Source: Spartobacteria bacterium
GTDB taxonomy: Bacteria; Verrucomicrobiota; Verrucomicrobiia; Chthoniobacterales; UBA10450
Assembly: GCA_003134785.1 (NCBI GenBank)
Contig: PLCN01000021.1
Location: 255,784-319,783, forward strand
DNA: 64,000 nucleotides
Direction of reading: 5' to 3'
In this document: piece by piece, positions 1-8,964 of the stretch
How the letters are laid out: each line of letters starts with the position of its first letter
Numbering within the stretch: position 1 is the stretch's first letter
The notes under the pieces: model-generated
What the model saw: only the letters and a program-made list of their open reading frames with translations
Database searches by the model: none
Told to the model about the DNA's origin: nothing
Position numbers and translations under genes: made by a program

Positions 1-83
1 CCATCCGGAAAATGAAGAGGTGAGCAGGGAAAGGTTTGGCAGCGGAAATTGGACGCCGCGCAGAGCGCAATTTATCTTTGATG

Positions 84-602
84 TCAGGTAGGCGATGAAG
101 ACGGAAGGACATCTTTCCTTGACTGGTGGCTCATCGGCAGGGCGTGGGCCACGGTTCGATCTTTCATTCGCGTGATCAGCCAGCCGCCCATACCGAAAAA
201 AATGGCGCTGCCGAAGGCGACCGCCGGCCAAAACGGGGCATGCGGCAAGCGCACCGCCGCTTCGGAGACGGCCGTGGCAAGCAGGCCGACGTAGGACCAG
301 GAGGTGTATTTATAGTGAAGATAAAAGCCAGGAATTTTTCGGACGTCGAGTGATGACAGGGATGAGCGCGGCGACCAAGGTAGCGAAGCTGACAATGGCC
401 GCGATGTGGAACATGCCGAAATGTCCCGTGAGATGGTAGAGGCCGAACGCCGTCACGTTCGTAGCGAGTAAGGCGGCGGCATAGAGATAGCCGAGCACTT
501 TGTGCGCCGCGTGCCTTTCAACATCGGAAAGACGAATGCGCCAAAGAGCGAAGCAGCCATAGCGGAGGATGTATGGACGTAACCAAGCCAGCTGTGAATC
601 AT
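84..602 (-). pseudogene. DUF2306-like membrane protein, broken by two frameshifts
   Basis: Three reading frames read in succession on the minus strand give one recognisable small membrane protein. The first (from ATG 602) carries a helix with SSAMAASLFGAFVFPMLKGT, the second (about 515 to 335) reads HKVLGYLYAAALLATNVTAF and LTGHFGMFH, and the third (about 330 to 84) reads YLHYKYTSWSYVGLLATA followed by a last helix. These are the successive blocks of DUF2306 proteins, whose function is unknown. The frame changes fall near 520 and near 325-335. The ATG overlaps the TGA of the upstream CPBP gene as ATGA, so the intact ancestor was translationally coupled to it. Two lesions in about 500 bases argue for a pseudogene, although assembly errors cannot be excluded. 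Confidence 0.7.
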
Positions 603-1231
603 TGGTTAGGTACAGGAGTTGGAAGAGTAGGTCTAACGCGGGACGATCCCATCTCGCCGCGTGTCGCTGCCAACACCAAACCTGGCTCTATCAGAAGGTT
701 GATTAAAAAGTGGGCGACAATGCAGGGTGCAAGACTTCGGCCGGCGAGAAGGAAGACGATGCCCAGCATCATCCCAAGAAACCCGGTGGCGATGGTAGCG
801 CCGAGGGCAGCTCGGAAGCTCTTCCCCATCAAGCCCCAAATTCCATGAATGACACCGAAGAGCAGCCCGGCGCCAAGCACTTGAACAACCGCGCCGTAAC
901 CGTGCGCCATCAACCAGTTCATCGGCCAGCGCCGGAACATGACCTCTTCCAGAATGCCGGACCCGATGGCCAGGGCGATCGCGAGTAACTTTAGAAGGGT
1001 TGGTCGAAACAAATTCTCGCGCACCGAAGGCAGGCGAAGAGCAAAGGCGACAAAGATAGCTGTCGCGACGACTGCAGCGATCCAGCCCGCGAGGTTGCCT
1101 GACATTCCCCGCGCAAAGCCGAGGTAGCGGATGAAGCGCCAGCCGCTGATCTGCAGGTTCATTAGAACCCAGCCAACCTCGAGCGCGGCGATGATGGCGA
1201 GGATGACCCCGCTTTTGCGCTCAGCTGTCAT
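599..1231 (-). CDS. CPBP-family intramembrane glutamic endopeptidase
   Basis: About 210 residues with several hydrophobic segments and the three conserved blocks of the CPBP/Abi (Rce1-like) family: EEVMFRR (EExxxR), then GVIHGIWG, then HFLINLL. The glutamates and the histidines form the membrane-embedded active site in this family; the substrate here is unknown, and such proteins process membrane or prenylated peptides or protect against bacteriocins. The ATG at 1231 was chosen because it overlaps the stop of the upstream VOC gene by a few bases; an in-frame ATG at 1270 would add 13 residues of overlap. Its own TGA overlaps the start of the broken DUF2306 gene, so the three genes formed one operon. 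Confidence 0.8.
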   Translation of the reverse strand: MTAERKSGVILAIIAALEVGWVLMNLQISGWRFIRYLGFARGMSGNLAGWIAAVVATAIFVAFALRLPSVRENLFRPTLLKLLAIALAIGSGILEEVMFRRWPMNWLMAHGYGAVVQVLGAGLLFGVIHGIWGLMGKSFRAALGATIATGFLGMMLGIVFLLAGRSLAPCIVAHFLINLLIEPGLVLAATRGEMGSSRVRPTLPTPVPNQ

Positions 1232-1754
1232 GTGTCGTCCCGTCTGCGGTGTCACGATTCTTAGCGCCACCCATCATGGCCGTGAAGCGCCGATCAATCT
1301 CTTCATCGGAGATATCTTCGATGTGAGTCATAAGTGTCCAACGGTGGCCGAAAGGATCGCGAATAGTTCTGGAGCGATCTCCGAAAGGTTGATCCGTCAT
1401 CGGGCGAAGCGAGATCGCACCGGCCTCGAGGGCCTGGGCGTAAAGCGTATCCGCATTTTCCACGTAAAGGACAACAGAGATGGGAGAACCACCGAAGTGT
1501 TCCGGGCCAAAGGCTTCGTGCGTGGGAAACTCGTCCGCCAACATCACGATGGAGTCGCCGATCTTCAGCTCAGCGTGCATGATCTTGCCGTCCGGCATAG
1601 CCAGGCGCCGTTTCACGGTCGCCCCGAAAGCGGTGCGGTAAAAGTCCAGCGCGGCGGTTGCATTCGCCGCAATCAGATAAGGCGAAGCGGTGTGATAACC
1701 TTCGGGAACCGGCATGGTGCTGCGTGGTTCGCCGGCGCGATCAATCATACTCAT
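1221..1754 (-). CDS. VOC-family (PhnB-like glyoxalase fold) protein
   Basis: A 177-residue single-polypeptide protein with the paired beta-alpha-beta modules of the vicinal oxygen chelate superfamily. Recognisable blocks are SPYLIAANATAALDFYRTAF near the N terminus, KIMHAELKIGDSIVMLAD in the middle and IRDPFGHRWTL at the end, which is the usual pattern of PhnB-like or YdcJ-like glyoxalase/dioxygenase relatives. The substrate cannot be read from the sequence. It is the first gene of a minus-strand group with the CPBP protease and the damaged DUF2306 gene. The AraC-type regulator starts divergently of nothing here: it lies upstream in the same direction, 50 bases away, and may control the group. 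Confidence 0.8.
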   Translation of the reverse strand: MSMIDRAGEPRSTMPVPEGYHTASPYLIAANATAALDFYRTAFGATVKRRLAMPDGKIMHAELKIGDSIVMLADEFPTHEAFGPEHFGGSPISVVLYVENADTLYAQALEAGAISLRPMTDQPFGDRSRTIRDPFGHRWTLMTHIEDISDEEIDRRFTAMMGGAKNRDTADGTTHDS

Positions 1755-1804
1755 ACCGCCAACTGTGACCTACTCGAAGGCAGGCGTATTGGAAAAATGT
1801 GAAC

Positions 1805-2623
1805 TCAGCTGCGCAACGGGAGATGATTGCGCTGCACAACGCGGCTGGCGAAAAAATCGGAAGGCGTGACGGAGCTAAATGAGCGGAACTCATTAATGAG
1901 ATGCGCCTGGTCGTAGTAACCGTTAGCCCTGGCCGTGCCCGCCCAATCGACTGCGCCATGCGAGGGCAGGGACGCCATCGTTCTCTGAAAACGACGAACG
2001 CGTTGAAAAAGTTTCGGCGTCAAACCAACTTGTTCGCTGAAAATCCGACTGAAGCGTCGCTCACTTAATCCTATCTTCTCCAGCACGGTGGAAACGGAGA
2101 GAAACGAATTTTGTTCAAAGGCATTGACGGCATATCGAACCGCGCGATGGAGGGACAAAGATCGCTGTAACTGACGCAGAAGAAATTTCTCCAGGAGAAA
2201 AAACGTGGCCGCGGGCGTGGCGGCCGCGATCAACTGTTCGCGCAACTCGTCACCGTTCATCACAAGTTCTAAAGGAACCTGCGCGTTCCTGAACTCCTCC
2301 GTTGGCGCAGAGAGCAACCTGAAGACACCACCCGGCCGGAAGAGCACGCCGATTACAGCCGCCGCGGCGGGCAAGATGGCGTAGGCAGAAGACCTCGGGC
2401 CACAAAAGAGACTTCCCGCAAGTGTAGTTAGCCTGTTGCTCTCGATCTGTTCGTAAAGGCCGATTCGGTTCTCGGACAAATTGATGACGAGATGACCACA
2501 GCCATCCGGCAGAATCGCTTCTCGGGACGCGCCATGTGGCGCCGCGGTCTCATGCGCACGATACCAGAATAGCTCAACTACCTCACTCAAAGGTGGGGAA
2601 GGAAAGTGCTTGAGAATTATCAT
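1805..2623 (-). CDS. AraC-family transcriptional regulator with DUF6597-type N domain
   Basis: A 272-residue regulator. The N-terminal half begins MIILKHFPSPPLSEVVELFW and contains LPDGCGHLVINL and GVLFRPGG, the layout of the DUF6597 sensor-like domain found before AraC helix-turn-helix domains. The C-terminal hundred residues hold two helix-turn-helix motifs, including IGLSERRFSRIFSEQVGLTP and NGYYDQAHLINEFRSFSSVT, typical of HTH_18. It probably binds DNA upstream of the VOC/CPBP group, which lies directly downstream on the same strand. The inducer is unknown. Length and both domains look complete. Confidence 0.85.
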   Translation of the reverse strand: MIILKHFPSPPLSEVVELFWYRAHETAAPHGASREAILPDGCGHLVINLSENRIGLYEQIESNRLTTLAGSLFCGPRSSAYAILPAAAAVIGVLFRPGGVFRLLSAPTEEFRNAQVPLELVMNGDELREQLIAAATPAATFFLLEKFLLRQLQRSLSLHRAVRYAVNAFEQNSFLSVSTVLEKIGLSERRFSRIFSEQVGLTPKLFQRVRRFQRTMASLPSHGAVDWAGTARANGYYDQAHLINEFRSFSSVTPSDFFASRVVQRNHLPLRS

Positions 2624-3045
2624 CGTGAGGTCGGTGTGAGAATCTTGCGACGCTCTCGGGAAGTCTCGGTCATTTCATGATTCAAAGCCAGGTTAGAAAA
2701 GCATTCGCGAGCGAACGGCGGATTCGGTTTGGCCACGGCCGAGCGGCTTCGCACTCCCTGAAACGGACATTCGGTCGGGCTCACGTCACGTAGCTAGCGA
2801 CAGCGCGTGTCCGTTTGTAGCAGGGTGCTGCGCAAATGGGAGACAAGCACGAGACGATAACTACGGGCGAAGCGACGTTGACGCGCGCCGGCGACGTGAC
2901 CTTCCTTGGTTACCCCAAGGGCCTTTTCTACCTCGCCTTCACCGAGGCATGGGAACGTTTTCCTACTAGGGAATGACAGCGCTAGTCGTCCTTTGCATGG
3001 TGAATCTTCGTCAGGTCTTCCAGTCCACGTCTTACTATCAATTCT
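2624..3045. other. Gene-free stretch with a short inverted repeat
   Basis: No convincing coding region is visible. A 9-base inverted repeat, AAACGGACA at 2761-2769 and TGTCCGTTT at 2808-2816, could form a stem with a 38-base loop. The last part (about 2975-3045) continues the frame shifted from the toxin remnant and may be decayed coding sequence. The region presumably also holds the promoter of the AraC gene. Confidence 0.4.
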
Positions 3046-3147
3046 TCAACAATCGGCGGACGCGTATTTCTCGTGCGCGAGTTTTTGAATGATGGCGGGC
3101 AGTGCGTCGAAGTGCTTCCAGAACCGCCCGTGCGTTCTGCCAATCAC
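3046..3147 (-). pseudogene. Remnant of a RelE/HigB-like toxin gene (N-terminal part only)
   Basis: Immediately after the antitoxin, a GTG at 3147 that overlaps its stop opens a frame reading IGRTHGRFWKHFDALP, IIQKLAHEKYA and then a stop after 33 residues. The pattern xFWxxxxALPxxxQxLAxxxY is the start of a family of RelE/ParE-superfamily toxins that usually run to 85-100 residues, continuing with an HPSLHFK-like block. That block is absent here. The overlap with the antitoxin stop fits the usual coupled antitoxin-toxin arrangement. The remaining fragment is unlikely to be active. Confidence 0.5.
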
Positions 3148-3347
3148 GGGAGGTCCTGCAGACGACCGGCGCGAATGTCTGCCCGAACGTTCTCGGCAAC
3201 CGAATGCAGCCGGCCGTCCTCCGTGAAGTCGCTGTCGATCTGGCGATCCCAGGCGGCGTTATCACGATCTCGGATAAAGGTGGCGAGCTCCGTCAGTTCA
3301 TCGGCGGAGAGAGTATCTACCGCAGTCTTTATTTCGGCGAGACTCAC
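3144..3347 (-). CDS. Small antitoxin-like protein of a type II toxin-antitoxin pair
   Basis: A 67-residue acidic protein beginning MSLAEIKTAVDTLSADELTE and ending VRADIRAGRLQDLP. The helix-rich N terminus with a leucine/alanine pattern (LSxDELxELxxFI) followed by WDRQIDxDFxxDGRL is typical of small antitoxins encoded just ahead of RelE/ParE-superfamily toxins in environmental bacteria. It should bind and neutralise its toxin. The partner downstream is reduced to a 33-residue fragment, so this looks like an orphaned or decaying antitoxin. There is no obvious DNA-binding domain. Confidence 0.6.
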   Translation of the reverse strand: MSLAEIKTAVDTLSADELTELATFIRDRDNAAWDRQIDSDFTEDGRLHSVAENVRADIRAGRLQDLP

Positions 3348-3462
3348 AGTGGAAGTGTATCGAGAACGTGACGAGAACGCAATTCTCCGGGAGATATTTC
3401 AGCGTATCAAAAAGAGATCGCACTCGTCACAGGGCAGCAGCAAATCGAAATTGGATGCAACG

Positions 3463-5046
3463 TCACGTTGCTCGCCTCTGAAGCCGGGCCTCGGCCAGAT
3501 CAATATCGCGCTGGATGCGGCGCAGGACTTCGTCGTTGATGGTCTCCTCGTTGCGCAGGGCGATGACGGTGTCGCGCTCCGTTTCCAAGGCTTCCCGCGC
3601 TAATTCCTCAAAGTCCCGTGAGTACAAACGGTGGACGCTTTCTTCATGTGAGGTGTCCTTGCTCAATTGCCGGATACGGTCGGCGTATTCTAAGCGCAGG
3701 CGTTCGATGCTCTCGGGCCGGGCCTGACTCGACGATCCCATCTCCTCAATGCGAGCCAGGGCCGCTTCGTTCGCCTTCAAGCGCGCCAGTCTCTCTTCTT
3801 TTTCCGGAACGTGATCGTCCACAATTTTCAGCCAGCCAACCAGAGGCATAAGTGTGAGTCCTTGCACGACGAGCGTTCCGAAAATGACGCAGAACGTCAG
3901 TAATAGGATAAGGTCGCGCCCGGGGAATGGTTCGCCATTGCCCAGGACAAATGGAATCGCGAGCGCGCCGGCCAGCGAATCCGCCCCGCGCATCCCGGTC
4001 CAGGCGATGAGTGCCGTCTGTTGCCAGGGCGCGGGGTTTTTACGACGGAACGTGCGGCTAAAGAGTCGTGGCAAGTAAGTGGCGCCAAACAGCCAGACAA
4101 AGCGAACCAGCACGATCGCCAACAAGACGAGGATCGCCAGCTTCGCGATGGCCATCGCCGAACCTGGAGCGAGCGCGTGGATCACCTGCGGCAGTTGAAG
4201 GCCGATGAGCATGAAAAGGATTCCATTGAGAACGAAGGTGACCATTTGCCAAACCGGCACAGCTTGGAGTCGCATCCGTCCGCTCAAGACACGGGGCGCG
4301 CGCCACCCGTAATACATGCCGGCAATGACTACCGCCAGGATGCCGGAGACGTGAAGCTTCTCCCCGCTGAAGTAGGCCACGTACGGAGTAAGCAGGGAGA
4401 ACATGGTTTGCACAGGCGGATCGTCCAAGCGCTTCTGCACTTGCGTCGCCAACCAGCCGGTGGCGAGTCCCACAGCGATGCCGCCCGCGGCGACGAGAAG
4501 AAACTTCACGCTCGCCTGTCCCAGCGAGAAGCTCCCGGTCAGCACGGCGGCCACGGCGAAACGAAAAGAGATGAAGGAGGTAGCATCGTTCACCAGGCTC
4601 TCGCCTTCGAGGATGACGATGATCTTGCGGGGCACCTTCAGATGTTGAGTCACCGCCAAAGCGGCCACGGCGTCCGGTGGCGAGATGAGGGCGCCGAAGA
4701 CAAACCCGACTGCCAGGGGTAATCCCGTCAGTGCATGCAACAGGTAAGCGGTCGCTGCCATCGTCAACAGGACTAAAAAGATGGCCAGGGGGAGAATCGA
4801 CCGAAGGTTCGCGCGGAAATCTCTCCAGGAAGTGTAAACAGCCGCGGGATAGAGCAGCGGCGGAAGAAACAAATTAAAGACCAGTTGCGGATCGAGCTGG
4901 ATCGCAGGAAGGCCGGGAACCAGCGCGAGGACGACACCACCGACGGTGAGTAGGATGGGATAGGGGATCCGGATTTTCCGGGCCACGATCGCCAACAGCG
5001 CGACGGCCACGAGACAAATCAGGATTAATTCGGTTTTACCGACCAT
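3463..5046 (-). CDS. CPA1-family Na+/H+ antiporter
   Basis: A 527-residue inner-membrane antiporter that exchanges protons for Na+ (or K+). About twelve hydrophobic helices occupy the first 400 residues. The transport core shows GALISPPDAVAALAV and LEGESLVNDATSF, where the ND pair marks electroneutral CPA1 exchangers such as NhaP/YjcE. The last 110 residues are a charged, coiled-coil-like cytoplasmic tail (RLARLKANEAALARIEEM and after). Length fits the TIGR00831-type bacterial CPA1 family. It is transcribed alone: the antitoxin gene is 115 bases downstream and a large palindromic repeat lies upstream. Confidence 0.9.
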   Translation of the reverse strand: MVGKTELILICLVAVALLAIVARKIRIPYPILLTVGGVVLALVPGLPAIQLDPQLVFNLFLPPLLYPAAVYTSWRDFRANLRSILPLAIFLVLLTMAATAYLLHALTGLPLAVGFVFGALISPPDAVAALAVTQHLKVPRKIIVILEGESLVNDATSFISFRFAVAAVLTGSFSLGQASVKFLLVAAGGIAVGLATGWLATQVQKRLDDPPVQTMFSLLTPYVAYFSGEKLHVSGILAVVIAGMYYGWRAPRVLSGRMRLQAVPVWQMVTFVLNGILFMLIGLQLPQVIHALAPGSAMAIAKLAILVLLAIVLVRFVWLFGATYLPRLFSRTFRRKNPAPWQQTALIAWTGMRGADSLAGALAIPFVLGNGEPFPGRDLILLLTFCVIFGTLVVQGLTLMPLVGWLKIVDDHVPEKEERLARLKANEAALARIEEMGSSSQARPESIERLRLEYADRIRQLSKDTSHEESVHRLYSRDFEELAREALETERDTVIALRNEETINDEVLRRIQRDIDLAEARLQRRAT

Positions 5047-5077
5047 AGGTCCGATTGCGCCCGAGCTTCGCCGGACG

Positions 5078-5249
5078 ATAGCCCAGCGTTTTAACGCTGG
5101 GATTTCGATGACAAGAAAAGACCCAGTCCCGCCAGGGACGGAAGAAACGCGTTTTATTCGCGAAGGTCAATTGCGGTGGTCCTTTCGTCCCTGCGCGGGA
5201 CTTTGTCTGGCGCGGATGCCATAGTCCCAGCGTTGAAACGCTGGGCTAT
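5078..5249. repeat. Nested palindromic intergenic element (REPIN/MITE-like)
   Basis: The 25-base outer arms at 5078-5102 and 5225-5249 are inverted copies with one mismatch, and each arm is itself a hairpin (CCCAGCGTTTTAACGCTGGG in the first). Inner arms GTCCCGCCAGGGACG (5126-5140) and CGTCCCTGCGCGGGAC (5186-5201) are also inverted. No coding sequence lies inside the 172 bases. This fills most of the 313-base gap between the antiporter and the RND permease; elements with this core are dispersed in several Verrucomicrobiota and Planctomycetota genomes, as far as I recall. Confidence 0.75.
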
Positions 5250-5359
5250 TGTCACCTGACTCAATTCCATGAGCTGACCGTTTACAAAAGGTTACGCGCT
5301 GACAACCACGTAAACACTGAACATGTGGTGCGTTAGGCAGATTCGCATCCACGCTCTAG

Positions 5360-8300
5360 TTAGACCGCTGGTTCCGCCGTTAATGGGGGCTCGGATTGAG
5401 TTGGCGCGGAGGTGGAACCTTTCCTCTCGCGGCGCTCTTTGAACCACATGATGACAACGTAGAACACGGGGGTGAGAAAGAGACCGAAGCCGGTTACTCC
5501 CAGCATGCCGAAGAAGACTGCTGTGCCAAGCGCCTGGCGCATCTCGGCGCCAGCGCCTTTGCTGAGAACGAGCGGAAGGACACCGAAGATGAAGGCAAAG
5601 GAAGTCATCAGGATCGGACGCAATCGGAGGCGGCACGCTTCGATCGCGGCGGTGAAACGATCCTTCCCGTCGCGGTCCTGGATCTGTTTCGCGAACTCGA
5701 CGATGAGGATGGCGTTTTTGCAGGCAAGCCCGACGAGCACCACAAATCCGATCTGGGTGAAGATGTTGTTCTCCATCGAGCGCAACCAAACCCCGCTGAT
5801 CGAGCTGAACAAACACATCGGCACGATGAGAATGATCGCGAGCGGCAACGACCAGCTTTCGTAAAGCGCCGACAGGAGGAGGAAGACAAACAGAACGCAG
5901 AGCGGGAAAATGTACAACGCGCTGTTGCCGGCGAGTTGTTGCTGCAACGCAATTTCCGTCCATTCCGTCGTGAAACTGGTGGGCAGAACTTCTTTCGCGA
6001 GACGTTCAACGGCGGCCAGCGCGTCACCAGTGCTCGCGCCCGGCGCGGGTTGGCCGCTGAGGTCGGCAGCCGTGAACATGTTGTAGCGCGTAATCTTGTC
6101 GGCGCCGTTGACTTCCTGCACCGTGGAGACGGAACCGAGCGGGACAATCCCACCCTCAACATTGCGCGTCTTAAGCAAGCGGATGTCCTCGGGCTTGAGG
6201 CGGAACTCTGAGTCGGCTTGCGCCGTTACGCGATAGGTGCGGCCGAAGAGCGTGAGGTCGTTCACGTAGGTGGAACCGAGGTAGGTCTGGAGCGTGCCGA
6301 AGATGTTGCTGAGCGGCACGTTCATGCTCTTCGCTTTGACGCGATCCACGTCGAGCCAGAGCTGCGGCACGTTGGCGCGAAAAGTCGTTAGGTTATTCGT
6401 CAGGCCAGGCGTTTGATTCGCTTTCATCGTCAAGGCGAAAGCTTGCGTTTGCAGTTCTTCGAGGCCGGCGTTGCCACGATCCTGAATGAAAACACGATAG
6501 CCACCGGCGTTGCCAATCCCAGCCACGGGCGGCGGAGGAAATACCGCTACCAATGCCTCAGGAATTTCGGCGCGAACACGCGCGTTCATCTTTGCCACGA
6601 TCGCCGGCATCCCCTGCTCGGCTGTGGTTCGCTCCGAGAATTCCTTGAAGGGCAAAAAGACGGCGGCCGTGTTCGTTTGATTGCCGCCGAACAGATTGAA
6701 GCCGGCGAATTCCACGGTGTTGAGGACACCGGGCGTTTCGCGCCCGATCTTCGTAATCTTGTCCACGACAGCCTGCGTGCGATCAAGCGACGACGCATCG
6801 GGCAACTGTGCATAGACAATGGCGTAGCCGCGATCCTGCGTTGGAAGAAAACCGCCGGGCACAACTTTGAAACCGAGCGCGGTCAGGCCAAGCAAACCGG
6901 CGTAGATGAACAGAACGACGGCGGGGAGTCGGATAAGCCGCGCGATGGTGTTGCCGTAGGCGTTCGAACTCCACGCAAATACTTTGTTGAATCCCTTGAA
7001 GAACCAGCCGAGCACGCCATCGAGCAAGCGCTGAAACAAATCCTTCTCCGCGCCGCGCGGGCGAAGGAGGAGCGAGGCGAGGGCAGGTGAAAGGGTAAGC
7101 GAGTTGAGAGCGGAGATTGCGGTCGAGACCGCGATGGTAAGCGCGAACTGCCGAAAGAATATGCCAGTAATGCCGCTGATGAACGCGGTTGGGATAAAGA
7201 CCGAGCAAAGCACGAGCGCAATCGCGACCAACGCGCCGCCGACCTCTGTCATGGCCTTTCGCGCGGCATCTCTCGGGCTCAGACCATCTTCAATGTGATG
7301 CTCGATCGCTTCCACTACCACGATGGCATCATCGACGACAATGCCGATCGCGAGGACGATGCCGAAAAGCGAGACGTTGTTGATCGAAAATCCGAAGGCG
7401 GACATGGCCGCGAAAGTGCCGATCAACGAAACCGGAATCGCGATGAGGGGAATGATCGCCGCGCGCCAGGTTTGGAGGAAAATAAGCACGACGAGAACAA
7501 CCAGCGCGATCGCTTCGAAGAGCGTCTTCTGCACTTCGTGGATCGACTCGCGGACCGACACGGTCGGGTCGTAGACAATGGTGTAGTCGAGCCCGGCGGG
7601 GAAGCGCTGTTTCAGCTCAGCCATCTTCTTCCGCACCGCGTCGGAGGTGGCGAGTGCGTTCGAACCCGGGAGTTGATAAACGGCAATCGCGGTCGCCGGT
7701 TTTCCACCGAGCTGGCTGTTGACCGTGTAATCTCGAGCGGCGAGCTCGACCCGCGCGATATCGCGCACGCGAGTGACTTGCCCGTTGGCTCCGGTCTTCA
7801 CGACAATTTCGCCGAACTCCTTTTCGTCCGTGAGCCGGCCTTGCGTGCTGACCGTGTATTGAAAGGCGGTTGCGCCTTTCGGCACCGGCGGCGCGCCGAT
7901 GATTCCCGCCGCGACCTGCACATTTTGTTCCTGGATCGCGGTCACGACGTCCTGCGCGGTTAGATTGCGGGACGCGATCTTGTTTGGATCAAGCCAGAGG
8001 CGCATTGAATATTCTCGCGCGCCAAAGACATTGATATCGCCCACGCCATCGACGCGCGCGAGTTCGTCGCGAATCTGGAGCAGCGCATAGTTGCTGGTGA
8101 AAAGCTGATCGAGCGATCCGTCCGGCGAAACGAGATGCACGACCATGGTGATGTCGGGCGACTGTTTTTTCGTTGTCACCCCGATGCGCTGCACATCGGG
8201 CGGGAGGATGGGAATCGCGATGGCGACGCGATTTTGCACCAACACCTGGGCCGTATCGAGATTTGTGCCAAGCTTGAAAGTGATGCTCAGCGTCATGTTG

Positions 8301-8563
8301 CCGTCGCTCGTGCTTTGCGAAGACATGTAGAGCATGTTCTCCACGCCATTGACCTGCTGCTCGATTGGCGTCGCCACCGTTTCCGAAACGACCTTCGCGT
8401 TTGCGCCGGGATAATTGGTCGTGACCTGGATCGTTGGTGGCGCGATCTCCGGATATTGCGCAATGGGAAGCGTCGAAAGCGCGATCACGCCGATGAGCGT
8501 GATAACGATACTGATCACCCCGGCGAAGATGGGCCGATCAATGAAGAAGTGCGGGAAGTTCAT
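5360..8563 (-). CDS. RND multidrug efflux permease (HAE1/AcrB type)
   Basis: A 1067-residue inner-membrane proton-driven drug exporter that works as a trimer with a periplasmic adaptor and a TolC-type outer-membrane channel. It begins MNFPHFFIDRPIFAGVISIV, the standard first helix of the HAE1 family, and contains the porter region, the TM4 proton-relay pair in GIVVDDAIVVVEAIEH (around residue 405) and the TM10 lysine in GLACKNAILIVEFAK. Length is normal for AcrB/MexB. The ATG overlaps the stop of the four-helix-bundle gene as ATGA, and the adaptor gene is one gene upstream. No TolC-like gene is present, so the channel must be encoded elsewhere. Confidence 0.95.
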   Translation of the reverse strand: MNFPHFFIDRPIFAGVISIVITLIGVIALSTLPIAQYPEIAPPTIQVTTNYPGANAKVVSETVATPIEQQVNGVENMLYMSSQSTSDGNMTLSITFKLGTNLDTAQVLVQNRVAIAIPILPPDVQRIGVTTKKQSPDITMVVHLVSPDGSLDQLFTSNYALLQIRDELARVDGVGDINVFGAREYSMRLWLDPNKIASRNLTAQDVVTAIQEQNVQVAAGIIGAPPVPKGATAFQYTVSTQGRLTDEKEFGEIVVKTGANGQVTRVRDIARVELAARDYTVNSQLGGKPATAIAVYQLPGSNALATSDAVRKKMAELKQRFPAGLDYTIVYDPTVSVRESIHEVQKTLFEAIALVVLVVLIFLQTWRAAIIPLIAIPVSLIGTFAAMSAFGFSINNVSLFGIVLAIGIVVDDAIVVVEAIEHHIEDGLSPRDAARKAMTEVGGALVAIALVLCSVFIPTAFISGITGIFFRQFALTIAVSTAISALNSLTLSPALASLLLRPRGAEKDLFQRLLDGVLGWFFKGFNKVFAWSSNAYGNTIARLIRLPAVVLFIYAGLLGLTALGFKVVPGGFLPTQDRGYAIVYAQLPDASSLDRTQAVVDKITKIGRETPGVLNTVEFAGFNLFGGNQTNTAAVFLPFKEFSERTTAEQGMPAIVAKMNARVRAEIPEALVAVFPPPPVAGIGNAGGYRVFIQDRGNAGLEELQTQAFALTMKANQTPGLTNNLTTFRANVPQLWLDVDRVKAKSMNVPLSNIFGTLQTYLGSTYVNDLTLFGRTYRVTAQADSEFRLKPEDIRLLKTRNVEGGIVPLGSVSTVQEVNGADKITRYNMFTAADLSGQPAPGASTGDALAAVERLAKEVLPTSFTTEWTEIALQQQLAGNSALYIFPLCVLFVFLLLSALYESWSLPLAIILIVPMCLFSSISGVWLRSMENNIFTQIGFVVLVGLACKNAILIVEFAKQIQDRDGKDRFTAAIEACRLRLRPILMTSFAFIFGVLPLVLSKGAGAEMRQALGTAVFFGMLGVTGFGLFLTPVFYVVIMWFKERRERKGSTSAPTQSEPPLTAEPAV

Positions 8564-8955
8564 GCGAATTCTGAATGCGGAATTCGGAATGCAGAATTGG
8601 GAGCGCGGTTACGTCGCGCGGTTTTGATCGAGGCGACGGTGATCGCGATCAGTTCGTTGGCTTCTTGTTTGATCGCCATGAGCTTCGCGGGAGAAACGAG
8701 ATCGGATTCTTCGAGTAACTCGAGCCAGAACAACGTTTCATCGGCTTCTTCTTCGACGATGCCCATCTTGGCGGTGAAGTCTGCGGGCGATTTCGCGCGG
8801 CAAGCAGCGCGATAGTTAGCCGCGACCGATGTGCCGGAACGCACGATCTGCGACGCAAGCGCGCGACCTGCCGTCGTCTTAGGCAACGCGTCAACCAGTT
8901 TCAAAACCCGAAGTGCAAACGCTTTCGTCCGCTTCTTCAGATCAGGTTCACTCAT
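8560..8955 (-). CDS. Four-helix-bundle protein (23S rRNA IVS-protein family)
   Basis: A 131-residue helical protein. SEPDLKKRTKAFALRVLKLV, then TAGRALASQIVRSGTSVAANYRAA (split over helices 2 and 3) and EEADETLFWLELLEES are the conserved blocks of the S23/IVS four-helix-bundle family. These proteins form pentamers and are encoded within 23S rRNA intervening sequences or scattered in genomes; their role is unclear. The last residues, NSAFRIPHSEFA, are encoded by an inverted repeat, not by the family core. The gene sits between the adaptor and permease of an RND operon, where it does not belong functionally, and its TGA overlaps the permease ATG. Confidence 0.85.
   Translation of the reverse strand: MSEPDLKKRTKAFALRVLKLVDALPKTTAGRALASQIVRSGTSVAANYRAACRAKSPADFTAKMGIVEEEADETLFWLELLEESDLVSPAKLMAIKQEANELIAITVASIKTARRNRAPNSAFRIPHSEFA
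8568..8598. repeat. Left arm of inverted repeat flanking the four-helix-bundle gene
   Basis: This 31-base arm, with core AATGCGGAATTCGGA, is repeated inverted at 8965-8995 with about 25 of 31 positions identical. The pair brackets the four-helix-bundle gene almost exactly. The arm also encodes the last residues of that protein. Confidence 0.65.
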
Positions 8956-8964
8956 AGGCTTCGG

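Noticed and set aside
2906-3088. A 60-codon frame in the gene-free stretch near 3 kb
   Set aside because: No start context, no family match and it overlaps the toxin remnant.
8560-8955. The four-helix-bundle gene as Avd of a diversity-generating retroelement
   Set aside because: There is no reverse transcriptase, template repeat or variable-repeat target gene in the window.
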